A stretch of DNA of 64,000 bases, taken from an uncultured Flavobacteriales bacterium. Lineage in GTDB: Bacteria; Bacteroidota; Bacteroidia; Flavobacteriales_D; Crocinitomicaceae. Below, one piece after another: positions 17,913 to 25,581 of the stretch. The notes under the pieces were generated by a model. The model was given only the letters and a program-made list of their open reading frames with translations. It did no database searches and was not told the DNA's origin. Location: NCBI GenBank assembly GCA_937973685.1, contig CALJKJ010000015.1, positions 62,001-126,000 of the forward strand. The letters run 5' to 3'. Made by a program: the position numbers and the translations under genes. Within the stretch, counting starts at the first letter, position 1. Every line of letters starts with the position of its first letter.

Positions 17913-18382
17913 TCGAATAAAAAAGCGAGCCCATAGCGAATACTCGTTGTAACTGCACCATTAAATAAAATACCTGCTAAAATTAATGGAAACGTCTTTT
18001 TTTGATGTCCAAAAAACTTAGCTGCAATAATAGTTCCTAAAGGAATACCCAAAAAAAATGGTGCAAAAAATGACAATCCAACAATTCCCAAACGGTGTTT
18101 GATGCGTACAATGAACTTATTCATACGCGTGAATTTCTTTTTCGTTTTCATTGGAATACCCGACAGTTGCGCTGCTTGAAGCTTTGCCTTGTGTTTTTTA
18201 ACCGCTAATTTCAAGAAATACTCACTTGCAAAGTAAAAGAAGACAGCACAAACAATTGCTCCTGAAACTGCTGCTGCATAGGTTTCAAGTGCGGATAATC
18301 CCAAAGTTGGCCCACCAAAAGGTGCAAACATAAACTTGACCATTGCCAAAGAGAAAATGCCAAAAAAAGCTGTCCAATTCAT
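17909..18382 (-). CDS. Small integral membrane protein, unknown
   Basis: 157 residues. Hydrophobic segments near residues 3-25, 35-58, 95-118 and 133-155 flank a strongly basic cytoplasmic loop (residues 62-93, many Lys/Arg). A resemblance to small-molecule export (SMR/DedA-like) proteins is too weak to name. It sits between upp and the YjjG-like gene, 14 bases after upp and overlapping the next gene by 4, so it is probably co-transcribed with them. Confidence 0.75.
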   Translation of the reverse strand: MNWTAFFGIFSLAMVKFMFAPFGGPTLGLSALETYAAAVSGAIVCAVFFYFASEYFLKLAVKKHKAKLQAAQLSGIPMKTKKKFTRMNKFIVRIKHRLGIVGLSFFAPFFLGIPLGTIIAAKFFGHQKKTFPLILAGILFNGAVTTSIRYGLAFLFE

Positions 18383-18396
18383 CCTTTATTTTTTAA

Positions 18397-19044
18397 TTAA
18401 CATTTAACACCAAAAGCCAAATCACCTGCATCACCTAAACCAGGGACAATGTATGACTGAGCAGTTAATTCGCGGTCAATTGCACCAACCCAAATAGTTA
18501 CATTATGAGGCAATACTTGTTTTAAATATGCCAATGCTTCCGGAGCAGCAATGGCGGATACAATGTGAACATGAAGCGGATTTCCTTGTTGCAACAATGC
18601 TTTATAAACAAGGAACATGGAACGACCTGTTGCAAGCATTGGGTCAGAAATAATAAGTGTCTTACCATCTATTGCAGGAGCAGCCATGTACTCGACGTGT
18701 ATTTCAAAATCCTCGGCTGTTGAATGTTTGCGGTAAGCCGAAACAAATGCATTTTCTGCTCGGTCAAAAATTGCCAACAAACCTTGATGCATAGGAAGTC
18801 CAGCGCGTAAAATAGTTGCTAAAACAGGTTGTTCTGCAAGTACCTCAGCATGAGCAACTCCTAGAGGTGTAGTAACTTCTTTTGTAGTGTAGGTCAACTT
18901 TTTACTGATTTCATAACCAATAATTTCAGCCATTCGTTCCAAATTTCTTCGAAAACGCATCGGATCTTTTTGAATGACTACATCACGTAATTCGCTCAAA
19001 TACGTACTGAAAATTGAGTTTGTTTGACTAATTACTTGTAACAT
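18397..19044 (-). CDS. upp: Uracil phosphoribosyltransferase
   Basis: Salvages uracil with PRPP to give UMP, in the cytoplasm. 215 residues. The PRPP-binding loop IISDPMLATG is at 131-140 and the family C-terminal uracil-binding stretch VPGLGDAGDLAFG is present. It begins a three-gene unit with a membrane protein and a YjjG-type nucleotidase. The 165-bp region upstream to the divergent ABC gene has no perfect -7 box on this strand. Confidence 0.96.
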   Translation of the reverse strand: MLQVISQTNSIFSTYLSELRDVVIQKDPMRFRRNLERMAEIIGYEISKKLTYTTKEVTTPLGVAHAEVLAEQPVLATILRAGLPMHQGLLAIFDRAENAFVSAYRKHSTAEDFEIHVEYMAAPAIDGKTLIISDPMLATGRSMFLVYKALLQQGNPLHVHIVSAIAAPEALAYLKQVLPHNVTIWVGAIDRELTAQSYIVPGLGDAGDLAFGVKC

Positions 19045-19197
19045 GCGCTAGAAAATTAACACCGAAAACACGAGGTATTTGTGCTCACGGATAACTTTTG
19101 CAAATAAACGCATTATCTTTTCAATCGACAATCGTTTTATTCGCCAACTTTTGTGAAAATTGACAGTGTTTTACCATTAAAATACCATAGTTAAGTT

Positions 19198-19205
19198 TAA
19201 TTTTG
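19198..19205 (+). promoter_or_regulatory. -7 promoter box (TAATTTTG) of the ABC exporter unit
   Basis: Perfect TAnnTTTG separated from the ATG at 19210 by only 4 bases, implying a leaderless mRNA. Confidence 0.6.
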
Positions 19206-19209
19206 CACT

Positions 19210-20976
19210 ATGTCGAAACAATCGAAATTAGATACACAGGTTTTTAAACGATTAATGAAATTTGCTTGGCCTTATAAACGCCTGGTAATCATCTCATTTT
19301 TCTGTACCATTTTTCTTGCTGTCGTTAGTCCTTACCGACCAAAATTAATTGGAGATATAGTTCAAAAATATATCGTTTCAGAACAAACAAGAGATGTAAA
19401 TTTATTCTTCTTTTGGACAATGATTGTGCTTGGAATGCTCTTCTTAGAGGCAATCCTACAATTTTTAACCACCTACTTTTCAAATTTATTAGCTCAGTCG
19501 GTTATTCGCGATATCCGGAAAAAAGTATTTGCACACATCACCTCGTTTCGCATGCGTTATTTTGACAAAAATCCTGTTGGAGGTTTGGTCACTCGGGTCG
19601 TATCAGATATAGAAGCGATTTCAGATGTTTTCTCATCAGGATTGATCGATATTTTGGGTGATTTGTTAATGCTCATTATCATTTTAATTTTCATGTTTTT
19701 GGATAATTGGAAGTTATCACTACTTGCGCTGATTCCAGTTCCAATACTGATTTTTTCGACACGCATTTTTGCCAAAGCGATGCGTCAATCGTTTCAACTG
19801 GAAGGCTCAGCGGTTCACCGATTGAATTCATTTGTACAAGAACGCTTAACAGGTATGAACATTGTTCAATTATTTGGTCGCGAAAAAGAAGAATTAGCAG
19901 GATTTGTTGCTGCAAATCAAGAACACAAAAAAGCACATATCAGCGCTGTGTGGGCGTTTTCGATTTTCTTTCCAGTTGTGGAATTACTCAGTTCTTTATC
20001 CATGGCGTTTATCATTGTTTGGGGAGCTTTTGAGATTTTAGCTATTGACCAGCGCGACGAACGAATCTTTGGAGAAATATTGAGTTACACCATGTGGATA
20101 GGAATGGTTTTCCGACCAATCAGAATGCTTGCTGATAAATTTAATATCCTACAACGAGGAGTTGTTCGTGCAAAAAACATTTTTGAAATCATCGATACAC
20201 AAGAACATGTTCAATTAACAGGTGATGTAACCGATTGTGACTTTCAACAACCAATTGTATTCAAGGACCTTTATTTTTCATACACCGATGAAGATTGGGT
20301 ATTGAAAAACATTCAATTAACCATTCAGCCTGGAACAACGGTAGCATTTGTTGGAGCAACGGGTGCTGGGAAATCCTCTATCGTGAATTTATTAGGGAGA
20401 TTTTACGAGTACCAAAAAGGTACGATTCATATAGGTACACACGAATTGCGCACCTTGGAAATGGAAAGTCTTCGTAAAAACATTGCGATTGTTTTACAGG
20501 ATGTCTTTTTGTTTTCAGATACAATTCACAACAACATTACGCTTGGAAATGAATCCATTACAAGAGAAGAAGTTATTGCTGCTGCAAAAGCTGTTGGTGC
20601 ACATGAATTTATAGAAAAATTACCTGAAAGCTACGATTATCAAGTCGGTGAACGCGGAGGTGTTTTATCTGTAGGTCAACGCCAATTATTAGCTTTTATT
20701 CGAGCTTATGTGTACAATCCACACATCTTAATTTTAGACGAGGCAACTTCTAGTGTTGATAATGAATCAGAGTTAATGATTCAACAAGCTACAGAGCGTT
20801 TAACGAAAGGAAGAACATCCATCGTTATTGCGCATCGTTTATCGACAATACAAGCTGCAGATTTAATAATTGTGTTGGTCAAAGGAGAAATAAAAGAACA
20901 AGGTTCACACGACGAATTGATGAATTTAAATGGCTATTACAAGCGCTTATACACCATGCAATTTTCTAAAATATGA
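19210..20976 (+). CDS. ABC transporter, MsbA/MdlB-type exporter (fused membrane and ATPase domains)
   Basis: 588 residues. Six membrane segments in residues ~20-320, then an ATPase domain with Walker A GATGAGKS (382-389), signature LSVGQ (486-490, a variant of LSGGQ), Walker B ILILDE (506-511) and the switch His in IVIAHRLST. Works as a homo- or heterodimer exporting lipids, peptides or drugs; no second half-transporter is next to it, so a homodimer is likely. The downstream gene overlaps by 4 bases and resembles an importer's binding protein, an odd partner for an exporter. Confidence 0.93.
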   Translation: MSKQSKLDTQVFKRLMKFAWPYKRLVIISFFCTIFLAVVSPYRPKLIGDIVQKYIVSEQTRDVNLFFFWTMIVLGMLFLEAILQFLTTYFSNLLAQSVIRDIRKKVFAHITSFRMRYFDKNPVGGLVTRVVSDIEAISDVFSSGLIDILGDLLMLIIILIFMFLDNWKLSLLALIPVPILIFSTRIFAKAMRQSFQLEGSAVHRLNSFVQERLTGMNIVQLFGREKEELAGFVAANQEHKKAHISAVWAFSIFFPVVELLSSLSMAFIIVWGAFEILAIDQRDERIFGEILSYTMWIGMVFRPIRMLADKFNILQRGVVRAKNIFEIIDTQEHVQLTGDVTDCDFQQPIVFKDLYFSYTDEDWVLKNIQLTIQPGTTVAFVGATGAGKSSIVNLLGRFYEYQKGTIHIGTHELRTLEMESLRKNIAIVLQDVFLFSDTIHNNITLGNESITREEVIAAAKAVGAHEFIEKLPESYDYQVGERGGVLSVGQRQLLAFIRAYVYNPHILILDEATSSVDNESELMIQQATERLTKGRTSIVIAHRLSTIQAADLIIVLVKGEIKEQGSHDELMNLNGYYKRLYTMQFSKI

Positions 20977-21842
20977 ATCAAATTGGACTAAAGATTGGTG
21001 GTGTTCCCGAACATTTCAATTTACCTTGGCGCTTAGCCATTGAAGAGGGGAAATTTGCTGAAATTGGACTCGATCTTCATTGGTCGGACATGAGTGGAGG
21101 AACTGGTCAAATGATTCGTGGTTTGGAAAGTGGATCGTTAGACGTTGCCGTTTTATTGACTGAAGGAATTACCAAATCTATATTACAGGGATTAAAAGCA
21201 AAAGTAATCGGCGTTTACGTGGTGACGCCATTATCTTGGGGAATTCACGTCCCTTTTGATGCCGACTCAATCACTACAAGTAACGATTTAAACAACCAAT
21301 CTTTTGCAATTTCTCGCTACGGTTCTGGTTCACAATTGATGGCATACGTCATGGCCGATCAACATGGATGGGATATTGAACAATTATCATTTAATGTAGT
21401 TGGTGATGTTTATGGTGGTCTTTGGTCGTTAGCACAACACGAATCCAGTGCTTTTCTTTGGGAAAAATACACCACCTATCCGTTCGTAGAACAAGAGAAA
21501 TGTAAATATATTGGTGACGTTGTTACCCCTTGGCCTTGCTTTGTTGTAGCTGTTAATGATACCATTGCTTCAAAATATCCAGCATTATTAGCAAACATGT
21601 TAACCGTTGTTCAGCAACGAGCGAGACAAGTGAAAAATGATTCCGATACTGCAGCAGTTATTGCATGGAGGTATAATTTACAGCTGGATCAAGTTAAAAA
21701 ATGGTTAGCAGAAACTGATTGGAATTACGATGGAACTGCTTTTCCTTCAGCGTTTGAAACCGCAACCAATTACCTAAAGAAATTACAATTGATTACGGAA
21801 GAAGAAAGTGAAAATTGGCACTTAAAACTGTTTGGCTATTAA
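20973..21842 (+). CDS. Substrate-binding-protein-like (NMT1/THI5-type fold), without signal peptide
   Basis: 289 residues. The N-terminal half shows the periplasmic binding protein pattern of the NMT1/SsuA/ThiY group (VPEHFNLPWRLAIEEGKFAEIGLDL, then ESGSLDVAVLLTEG). There is no signal peptide or lipobox, so it should stay in the cytoplasm, and no importer permease is nearby. Some proteins of this fold are enzymes (THI5, MqnA/MqnD), so this may be an enzyme or cytosolic sensor. It is translationally coupled to the ABC exporter (ATGA overlap). The ligand is unknown. Confidence 0.78.
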   Translation: MNQIGLKIGGVPEHFNLPWRLAIEEGKFAEIGLDLHWSDMSGGTGQMIRGLESGSLDVAVLLTEGITKSILQGLKAKVIGVYVVTPLSWGIHVPFDADSITTSNDLNNQSFAISRYGSGSQLMAYVMADQHGWDIEQLSFNVVGDVYGGLWSLAQHESSAFLWEKYTTYPFVEQEKCKYIGDVVTPWPCFVVAVNDTIASKYPALLANMLTVVQQRARQVKNDSDTAAVIAWRYNLQLDQVKKWLAETDWNYDGTAFPSAFETATNYLKKLQLITEEESENWHLKLFGY

Positions 21843-21852
21843 GCTTCATTAA

Positions 21853-22107
21853 TTACATGCGTTTCATGCTACGTGCATTTTTTCGAACACTTTTTCGAGC
21901 AGCTTTTGATTGATTTTTCCAAAATGCTTTTTTTGCTTTTTTCTTTGCTTTCTTATCCGCTTTTGCTGCTTTAGCACGCTTTTTCATCAAATCTTTCTCA
22001 GCTTGTTCAACAGATTGTCCCGCTTCGTTTTTACGCACCAATTGACAACTTGCTAGATTAAAAAGCAAACACAATAATAGTATCTCAAAAATCGTTAGTA
22101 ACTTCAT
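21853..22107 (-). CDS. Small, very basic lipoprotein, unknown
   Basis: 84 residues from the ATG that gives a clean lipoprotein signal (MKLLTIFEIL... lipobox LASC, Cys21). An upstream ATG at 22125 adds six residues and is less likely. After the lipid anchor, residues ~35-84 are almost all Lys, Ala, Arg and Ser, an extended positively charged helix. This would suit binding to peptidoglycan, lipid A phosphates or other polyanions. No family is recognised. Convergent with the binding-protein-like gene. Confidence 0.7.
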   Translation of the reverse strand: MKLLTIFEILLLCLLFNLASCQLVRKNEAGQSVEQAEKDLMKKRAKAAKADKKAKKKAKKAFWKNQSKAARKSVRKNARSMKRM

Positions 22108-22133
22108 CGAGTGAAACTGATTCAACGCAAGTT

Positions 22134-22556
22134 ATGAAATTATCTGTAGTATTTGGATTAATTATTTTTTTGTTTGCTTCTTGTAACAAAAACAAGAATC
22201 ATCCGATTGCAAGTATTCCATTTGACTTTCAAATAGATTTAACATTACCAAGTTACCAAGATTTGAATGGTGTTGGAGGTTGGGCTTATGTGAATGGTGG
22301 CATCAAAGGAATCATCGTTTACCGCCAATCGACAGATGTTTTTGTAGCATGGGAAAGACAATCTCCAGAGGATCCGAAAAATGTTTGTGCGACCGGTTTA
22401 ACGCCAAATAGTGCCAATTTCTTGCAACTAGAGGATCCTTGTTCGGATGCTGTTTTTTCCCTTTATGATGGTTCTCCAATTGCAAATTCTGATTGGGGAT
22501 TGCGCCAATACAAAGCGGAATGGTATGGTGGGAATATTTTGCGCTTGTATAATTAA
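22134..22556 (+). CDS. Lipoprotein with degenerate Rieske-like fold
   Basis: 140 residues; lipobox FASC with Cys17. The order of elements (VFVAWERQSPED, then DPCSDAVFSLYDGSP, then LRQYKAEW) follows Bacteroidota Rieske-like lipoproteins, where a C-x-H ... C-x2-H pair binds a [2Fe-2S] cluster. Here Cys85 and Cys103 remain but both His ligands are absent, so a normal Rieske cluster cannot form. Probably a structural or ligand-binding remnant of the fold. Divergent from the basic lipoprotein gene with only 26 bases between the starts. Confidence 0.7.
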   Translation: MKLSVVFGLIIFLFASCNKNKNHPIASIPFDFQIDLTLPSYQDLNGVGGWAYVNGGIKGIIVYRQSTDVFVAWERQSPEDPKNVCATGLTPNSANFLQLEDPCSDAVFSLYDGSPIANSDWGLRQYKAEWYGGNILRLYN

Positions 22557-22588
22557 TATTACTAAAAATAGTTACCTTGGTATTTAGT

Positions 22589-22608
22589 GGTAAAGCTACA
22601 GCTTTACC
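22589..22608. repeat. Short perfect palindrome, 20 bp
   Basis: The two halves GGTAAAGCT and AGCTTTACC pair perfectly across two bases. It lies 32 bases after the Rieske-like gene, with no T-run. It could be a dispersed palindromic repeat unit or an mRNA 3'-end hairpin. Confidence 0.5.
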
Positions 22609-22620
22609 CAATTGCTAATA

Positions 22621-22656
22621 AAAAAAAGAGGCTGCCTAAATAGACAACCTCTTTTT
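22621..22656 (-). terminator. Rho-independent terminator of ahcY
   Basis: On the minus strand a 12-bp stem with two G-U pairs (AGAGGTTGTCTA with TAGGCAGCCTCT) followed by seven T. On the plus strand the G-U positions become mismatches, so it serves ahcY. Confidence 0.85.
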
Positions 22657-22671
22657 AATACCTGCTATTGA

Positions 22672-23985
22672 TTAATAACGGTAGTGTTCTGCTTTGAAAG
22701 GACCTTCAACAGCTACACCAATATATTCAGCTTGATCAGGACGTAATGTCTCTAATTCAACACCAATTTTCGCTAAATGCAAACGAGCAACTTTTTCGTC
22801 CAAATGTTTTGGTAACATGTAAACGTCGTTGCCGTAGTTTTTGTAATTCGCCCAAAGTTCTAATTGAGCCAATGTTTGATTTGTAAATGAATTTGACATT
22901 ACAAATGATGGGTGACCAGTTGCACAACCTAAATTCACCAAACGACCTTCTGCAAGAATGATGATTTCGTTTCCATTTACATTGTAAATGTCCACTTGTG
23001 GTTTAACCGTATATTTTGTTGACCCAAAATTTGTGTTCAACCATGCCATATCGATTTCATTATCGAAGTGACCGATATTACAAACGATAGCTTTGTCTTT
23101 CATTTTCAAGAAATGAGCACCTTGAACGATGTCTTTGTTTCCTGTTGTTGTAACAATGATATCTCCTAAATGAACAACTGAATCAAGGCGTTTTACCTCA
23201 AATCCGTCCATTGCTGCTTGTAATGCACAAATTGGATCGATTTCAGTAACGATAACACGCGCACCAGCACCTTTTAAAGAAGCTGCAGAACCTTTACCTA
23301 CATCACCATATCCACAAACTACAGCAACTTTACCAGCCATCATAACATCTGTAGCACGACGAATTGAATCAACTAATGATTCTTTACAGCCGTATTTGTT
23401 ATCGAATTTTGATTTTGTAACTGAATCGTTTACGTTGATTGCAGGCATAACCAATGTTCCATTTTTAACTCGCTCGTACAAACGGTGAACTCCAGTAGTT
23501 GTTTCTTCTGATAAACCACGGATACCTGCTGTTAATTCTGGGTAACGATCAAATACCATGTTTGTTAAGTCACCGCCATCATCCAAAATCATGTTCAACG
23601 GTTGTCCATCAGAGAATGCGAATATTGTTTGTTCAATACACCAATCAAACTCCTCTTCGTTCATTCCTTTCCATGCATAAACTGGAATTCCAGCAGCAGC
23701 GATTGCAGCAGCAGCGTGATCTTGCGTTGAGAAGATATTACAAGAAGACCAAGTAACTTCAGCTCCCAATTCAACCAATGTTTCAATTAAAACAGCAGTT
23801 TGAATAGTCATGTGTAAACATCCTGCAATACGTGCACCTGCCAGTGGTTTAGCAGCACCATATTCTTCACGTAAAGCCATTAATCCTGGCATTTCAGCTT
23901 CCGCTAATTTGATTTCTTTACGCCCCCAATCTGCAAGACTAATGTCTTTTACTTTGTAAGCTGATTTTTCTGTTGTATTGCTCAT
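22672..23985 (-). CDS. ahcY: Adenosylhomocysteinase
   Basis: Hydrolyses S-adenosylhomocysteine to adenosine and homocysteine, clearing the by-product of methylation; NAD-dependent, cytosolic tetramer. 437 residues from the ATG at 23985 (MSNTTEKSAYKVKD); the longer frame starts upstream of the -7 box at 24015-24022 and is rejected. Visible are the NAD loop GYGDVGKGSAASLKG, the catalytic-site stretch NVNDSVTKSKFDN and the C-terminal KAEHYRY that reaches the neighbouring subunit's NAD. A single-gene unit with its own promoter and terminator. Confidence 0.98.
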   Translation of the reverse strand: MSNTTEKSAYKVKDISLADWGRKEIKLAEAEMPGLMALREEYGAAKPLAGARIAGCLHMTIQTAVLIETLVELGAEVTWSSCNIFSTQDHAAAAIAAAGIPVYAWKGMNEEEFDWCIEQTIFAFSDGQPLNMILDDGGDLTNMVFDRYPELTAGIRGLSEETTTGVHRLYERVKNGTLVMPAINVNDSVTKSKFDNKYGCKESLVDSIRRATDVMMAGKVAVVCGYGDVGKGSAASLKGAGARVIVTEIDPICALQAAMDGFEVKRLDSVVHLGDIIVTTTGNKDIVQGAHFLKMKDKAIVCNIGHFDNEIDMAWLNTNFGSTKYTVKPQVDIYNVNGNEIIILAEGRLVNLGCATGHPSFVMSNSFTNQTLAQLELWANYKNYGNDVYMLPKHLDEKVARLHLAKIGVELETLRPDQAEYIGVAVEGPFKAEHYRY

Positions 23986-24014
23986 AATAATAAATTGCGA
24001 ATTTTTTAAGTGTG

Positions 24015-24022
24015 CAAAGGTA
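24015..24022 (-). promoter_or_regulatory. -7 promoter box (TACCTTTG) of ahcY
   Basis: Perfect TAnnTTTG on the minus strand, 29 bases before the ahcY ATG. No good -33 TTG is seen. Confidence 0.58.
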
Positions 24023-24092
24023 GGAAAGAACTTTGTCAATTAAAAATTTATTCAATAACAACAAAAAAAGAAAATTGTTTGATGATTCGGAA

Positions 24093-25025
24093 TTAATAAA
24101 ATAAATCCTGCATAATTCTCCCTTTTCCGGTATTAAAACGGAAATGCAATAATTCTGCAATTGTTGCAGAAATGTCTATTTGCTCATAAGCAGCCGCCAA
24201 AGTAATATTCTTTTTAAAATCGGGGGAAAGTGCAAATAATTCTATATGACGACAACCTTCACATCCGTCACCGTGACTAATAAAACCATTAGCCACTCCA
24301 TTCAAATGCCGCCCATGGTCGTTGGTCACAAACAATGTTGTTTTATTCTTGTAATTCGGACTGTTTTGTAAGATTTTCCATATTTCACCAACATATTTAT
24401 CGGTGTTTTTTATCGCTTGAATATACCGTGCAGAATCTGCTGCGTGTCCATAAAAGTCTGGATCTTTGAAATTGATAATCAACAAGTGTGGTTGCTGATT
24501 TAATAAAGCTACTTTAATATGTTCAAAAGTAAGTGAATCGGAGCGGTATCCTCCTGTCCCATTTCCATTGACACCGCAATCGATGGCTGGTAAATATTTA
24601 TTGTGATACTTCGGATTGTTGCAATTGGCTAAAACATGTAGTTTATCTTTTGATGCTATGATACTGCATTTGTCAACAAAAGACTGATTGGATTTTAACC
24701 AAATTTGAAGAAATGAAGGATTTGTTGGAAATTGCGTCCCATTATTAGCAATGTTTTCGTAATTGCCTGTACAAATCGCGCTATGTCCAGGATTGGTGAA
24801 CGTTGGTCCATTATTACGGAATGTTGAAATCAACACTCCTTCTTGTAACAAGCTATCGCGGACAGGGATATTGCTGTGGTTTACTTCTCCCCATGTTTCT
24901 GAATACCTAGGTCCATCAATTACTATAACAACTACATGCTTTGTTTTATACGCATTCGTGTGAACTTTTTGATTGCAAGAAAGTAGCAATAGAAGCGACC
25001 AAAATAAAGTAGTTAATTTTAACAT
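24093..25025 (-). CDS. Alkaline-phosphatase/phosphodiesterase-superfamily lipoprotein
   Basis: 310 residues; lipobox LLSC with Cys17, so membrane-anchored on the periplasmic side. The metallo-hydrolase core is seen as VVIVIDGPRYSET (Asp37 metal ligand), NNGPTFTNPGHSAICTG (Thr75 or Thr77 nucleophile), a central DPDFYGHA metal site and VTNDHGRH. This is the nucleotide pyrophosphatase/phosphodiesterase-type arrangement. The substrate is unknown. A near-consensus -7 box (TACCTTAG, 25043-25050) lies 17 bases before the ATG, between the gene and the ftsZ-yqeY terminator. Confidence 0.85.
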   Translation of the reverse strand: MLKLTTLFWSLLLLLSCNQKVHTNAYKTKHVVVIVIDGPRYSETWGEVNHSNIPVRDSLLQEGVLISTFRNNGPTFTNPGHSAICTGNYENIANNGTQFPTNPSFLQIWLKSNQSFVDKCSIIASKDKLHVLANCNNPKYHNKYLPAIDCGVNGNGTGGYRSDSLTFEHIKVALLNQQPHLLIINFKDPDFYGHAADSARYIQAIKNTDKYVGEIWKILQNSPNYKNKTTLFVTNDHGRHLNGVANGFISHGDGCEGCRHIELFALSPDFKKNITLAAAYEQIDISATIAELLHFRFNTGKGRIMQDLFY

Positions 25026-25050
25026 GAGGAACTATTAAAAGTCTAAGGTA

Positions 25051-25079
25051 TAAAAAAATCCCTCTTTTCAGAGGGATTT
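25051..25079 (-). terminator. Rho-independent terminator of the ftsA-ftsZ-yqeY unit
   Basis: Minus-strand stem AAATCCCTC/GAGGGATTT (25056-25064 with 25071-25079), 6-base loop and seven T. It closes the dcw cluster. Confidence 0.88.
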
Positions 25080-25127
25080 CACAACAATAAAAACAAAGTA
25101 ACAATCTTTGTTTTAAAATAAAGCCAA

Positions 25128-25580
25128 TTACAAATTTGCCAATGCTTCTTTCACAAGTTCAGCAACACGTTTTCCGTCTGCTTTTCCTGCTAATTTTCCA
25201 GAAACTGGCCCCATTACCTTACCCATGTCTTGCGGACCAGATGCGCTTACTGCTGCAATTTGCTCAGCTATTGCAGCGCGTACTTCGTCGTCAGACATCA
25301 TTTTAGGTAAGTATTCTTCAATCACTTTTGCTTGCGCCAATTCATCAACTGCTAAATCTTCTCTGTTTTGAGCTATGTACAACTCATAGGTATCCATGCG
25401 TTGTTTGTGTAATTTCAAAACAATTTTATTTTCAGCTTCTTGACTTACTTCACCGGTACTACCGGCTGTTGCCTCAAGTAAAAGTTTACTTTTTATATCA
25501 CGCAATGCTGCCAAACGCTCTTTGTCTTTCGCAAGCATTGCGGTTTTAATATCTTGATTAATTCTTTCCGTCAATGACAT
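25128..25580 (-). CDS. yqeY: GatB/YqeY domain protein
   Basis: 150 residues, cytoplasmic. It consists of the YqeY domain alone, the small helical domain also found at the tail of the amidotransferase subunit GatB and thought to bind tRNA. Marks are the N-terminal AMLAKDKERLAALRDIKSKL and the C-terminal DMGKVMGPVSGKLAGKADGKRVAELVKEAL. The role of the free-standing form is not established. It starts one base after the ftsZ stop and is the last gene of the cluster, a common position in Bacteroidota. Confidence 0.92.
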   Translation of the reverse strand: MSLTERINQDIKTAMLAKDKERLAALRDIKSKLLLEATAGSTGEVSQEAENKIVLKLHKQRMDTYELYIAQNREDLAVDELAQAKVIEEYLPKMMSDDEVRAAIAEQIAAVSASGPQDMGKVMGPVSGKLAGKADGKRVAELVKEALANL

Positions 25581-25581
25581 A

